NCBI GenBank assembly: GCA_046048295.1
Contig: JBJOGJ010000233.1
Location: forward strand, 1-6,139
DNA length: 6,139 bases
Direction of reading: 5' to 3'
Origin: CBDCWA01 sp046048295
Lineage (GTDB): Bacteria; Pseudomonadota; Alphaproteobacteria; Rhizobiales; Hyphomicrobiaceae
Shown piece by piece: positions 5,388-6,139 of the stretch. The notes below the pieces were generated by a model. The model did not search any database, was not told where the DNA came from, and saw only the letters and a list, made by a program, of their open reading frames with translations. The position numbers and the translations under genes were made by a program. Numbering within the stretch: position 1 is the first letter of the stretch; each line of letters opens with the position of its first letter.

Positions 5388-5939
5388 ATGCGGCTCAACG
5401 AGCTCAAGGATAAAGAAGGCGCGCGCAAGTTTCGCGTGCGGGTCGGCCGCGGCATTGGCTCCGGCGTCGGCAAGACAGGCGGACGTGGAGTGAAGGGCCA
5501 GACCTCGCGGACGGGTGTCGCGCTCGCTGGCTTCGAAGGCGGCCAGATGCCTCTGCATCGTCGCCTGCCGAAGCGCGGCTTCAGCAAGTGGCGGCGTGCC
5601 GACTACAATGCGATCAACATCGAGGATCTGCAGGCAGCGGTCGATCGCGGCCGGCTCGATGCCAGTAAACTTGTTGATGCACGGGCGCTCGTTGCTGCTG
5701 GTCTCATTCGCCGTCCCAAAGATGGAGTGCGGGTTCTGGGCAGGGGCGAGTTGAAGGCTCGGCTCGAGCTGACGGTGGATCATGTGTCCGGCGCGGCGCG
5801 GGCGGCGGTTGAAGCTGCCGGCGGCACGATCAATATCATCGAGAAGAAGGTTCTCGCTGCCGACGTCGCCAAGCGCGAAAAAACGGCCCGGAAGAAGGGC
5901 GGCAATGTGAAGCCCAAGTCGGGTGGCGACGAGGAGTAG
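5388..5939 (+). CDS. rplO: 50S ribosomal protein L15, with an extended C-terminus
   Basis: L15 is a 23S rRNA-binding protein of 50S assembly whose N-terminal arm threads into the subunit. The start MRLNELKDKEGARKFRVRVG leads into the glycine-rich arm RGIGSGVGKTGGRGVKGQTS (21-40), then GFEGGQMPLHRRLPKRGF (48-65). The globular domain follows (DYNAINIEDLQAAVDRGRLD, VLGRGELKARLELTVDHVSG, AARAAVEAAGG). The 183 residues exceed the 144 of E. coli. Most of the excess is a Lys-rich tail after about residue 150, ending KPKSGGDEE. ATG 5388 has AAGGA (5377-5381) 6 bases upstream, in an unusually AT-rich patch for this window. secY follows after 150 bases. Confidence 0.98.
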   Translation: MRLNELKDKEGARKFRVRVGRGIGSGVGKTGGRGVKGQTSRTGVALAGFEGGQMPLHRRLPKRGFSKWRRADYNAINIEDLQAAVDRGRLDASKLVDARALVAAGLIRRPKDGVRVLGRGELKARLELTVDHVSGAARAAVEAAGGTINIIEKKVLAADVAKREKTARKKGGNVKPKSGGDEE

Positions 5940-5957
5940 GCTTCGCCCGGCGAAGTC
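5939..5957 (+). other. Hairpin immediately after rplO
   Basis: Bases 5939-5946 pair with 5950-5957 (CTTCGC with GCGAAG plus two outer pairs, one of them G-U), an 8-bp stem with a 3-base loop. It starts on the last base of the rplO TAG stop. No T-run follows, so full termination is unlikely, and secY downstream must be expressed. It could mark an RNA processing point or a 3'-end stabiliser. Confidence 0.45.
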
Positions 5958-5973
5958 GGCTAGAATGGATTTG

Positions 5974-5996
5974 GCGGCGCTTCGTCGTGCCGCTTT
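5974..5996 (+). terminator. Terminator-like hairpin with a short T-run (weak, possible attenuator)
   Basis: GCGGCGC (5974-5980) pairs with GTGCCGC (5987-5993, one G-U pair) around a 6-base loop, and TTT follows at 5994-5996. The stem is GC-rich as in intrinsic terminators, but three T's are few. At best this is partial termination or attenuation between rplO and secY. Confidence 0.2.
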
Positions 5997-6024
5997 CCCG
6001 CGAACCGGTTGACGGTTGCGCGGG
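5997..6024 (+). other. Strong bulged hairpin in the secY leader
   Basis: CCCGCG (5997-6002) pairs with CGCGGG (6019-6024). AACC (6003-6006) pairs with GGTT (6014-6017), with a single bulged G at 6018 and a 7-base loop. The ten base pairs make this the most stable-looking structure in the spacer. It overlaps the candidate -35 box TTGACG. Confidence 0.4.
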
Positions 6025-6036
6025 GCAGCCTACGAA
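6009..6036 (+). promoter_or_regulatory. Possible internal promoter for secY
   Basis: TTGACG (6009-6014) matches five of six bases of the sigma-70-type -35 consensus. TACGAA (6031-6036), 16 bases downstream, matches only three of six -10 positions. Initiation would be about 45 bases before the secY start. The -10 is poor, and the box lies inside an inverted repeat, so this is a weak candidate. Confidence 0.2.
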
Positions 6037-6047
6037 CTTCAAGGCAC

Positions 6048-6074
6048 GGCGCCGAACTGGATTGTCCTGGCGCC
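6048..6074 (+). other. Paired GGCGCC elements just before the secY ribosome binding site
   Basis: GGCGCC occurs at 6048-6053 and again at 6069-6074. Because the hexamer is self-complementary, the copies can pair as a 6-bp stem over a 15-base loop. The 3' copy ends one base before the GGGAG Shine-Dalgarno of secY. The structure could tune access of ribosomes to secY, or it may be a by-product of GC-rich sequence. Confidence 0.3.
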
Positions 6075-6089
6075 TGGGAGTGACTTGCG

Positions 6090-6139
6090 ATGGCATCCGC
6101 CGCCGAGCAGCTTGCAGCGAACCTGAGTTTCAGTACCTT
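6090..6139 (+). CDS. secY: Preprotein translocase subunit SecY, N-terminal fragment (3' end outside window)
   Basis: SecY is the channel subunit of the SecYEG translocon in the inner membrane, which exports unfolded proteins and inserts membrane proteins. Only 16 complete codons are present, beginning MASAAEQLAANLSFS, which is the characteristic cytoplasmic N-terminus of alphaproteobacterial SecY. The transmembrane helices lie beyond the window. GGGAG (6076-6080) stands 9 bases before ATG. Position after rplO matches the spc operon of most bacteria. The identification combines this short motif with strong gene-order context. Confidence 0.93.
   Translation, partial: MASAAEQLAANLSFST

Larger units (their letters stand above)
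5940..6089 (+). promoter_or_regulatory. rplO-secY spacer, structured leader of secY
   Basis: These 150 bases hold no gene and form the longest gap in the window. At least four inverted repeats follow one another: 5939-5957, 5974-5993, 5997-6024 and 6048-6074. The last ends directly before the secY Shine-Dalgarno GGGAG (6076-6080). A TTGACG box (6009-6014) could be a -35 element. The spacer separates ribosomal proteins from a membrane translocon subunit that is needed in different amounts. A step that adjusts secY expression is therefore plausible, but nothing here proves it. Confidence 0.4.

Noticed and set aside
4950..5783. Second long minus-strand open frame (277 codons) opposite rpsE, rpmD and rplO
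   Set aside because: The same shadow effect applies: it spans several real genes and their spacers, and no start signal or recognisable motif is visible.
1..6139. Mobile element, CRISPR, toxin-antitoxin or other novel system hidden in the cluster
   Set aside because: Nearly every base belongs to a conserved ribosomal gene in standard order. The two longer gaps are too short for such systems and show only small hairpins.

Overview
This window is a ribosomal-protein gene cluster, the fused S10-spc region, of an alphaproteobacterium. All genes lie on the + strand in the order 3' end of rpsC - rplP - rpmC - rpsQ - rplN - rplX - rplE - rpsN - rpsH - rplF - rplR - rpsE - rpmD - rplO - 5' end of secY. 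The assignment to Alphaproteobacteria, with Hyphomicrobiales (Rhizobiales) the best guess, rests on protein details recognised from memory and not on a search. These are the HDPMA segment near the RpsC C-terminus, the L29 core SGQLENTARVR, the S17 segment FTHPLLKKTVRRSKKYHAHD, the 101-residue zinc-free S14, and the SecY start MASAAEQLAANL. The DNA is GC-rich.

Layout. Positions 1-1351 carry the tail of the S10 operon (S3, L16, L29, S17). A 102-base spacer (1352-1453) lies where E. coli ends its S10 operon and starts its spc operon. Positions 1454-5939 carry the spc genes L14, L24, L5, S14, S8, L6, L18, S5, L30 and L15. A 150-base spacer with several inverted repeats (5940-6089) leads into secY, which runs off the end. 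Apart from these two spacers, the gaps are 46 bases or shorter. Most genes have a good Shine-Dalgarno sequence, several of which overlap the upstream stop codon, and rplN/rplX overlap as TGATG. All this points to one co-transcribed, translationally coupled unit.

Together the genes supply 30S proteins (S3, S17, S14, S8, S5) and 50S proteins (L16, L29, L14, L24, L5, L6, L18, L30, L15), plus the core of the Sec translocon that ribosomes dock onto. Every gene looks intact except the two cut by the window edges. I see no tRNA, rRNA, mobile element, CRISPR array or inserted foreign gene.

I found no undescribed biological system. What deserves a second look is modest: the structured leader of secY, the hairpins at the S10/spc boundary, a lysine/alanine/proline-rich N-terminal extension on L5, extended C-termini on L15 and S5, and a 14-base leader sequence repeated in front of rplF and rplR.
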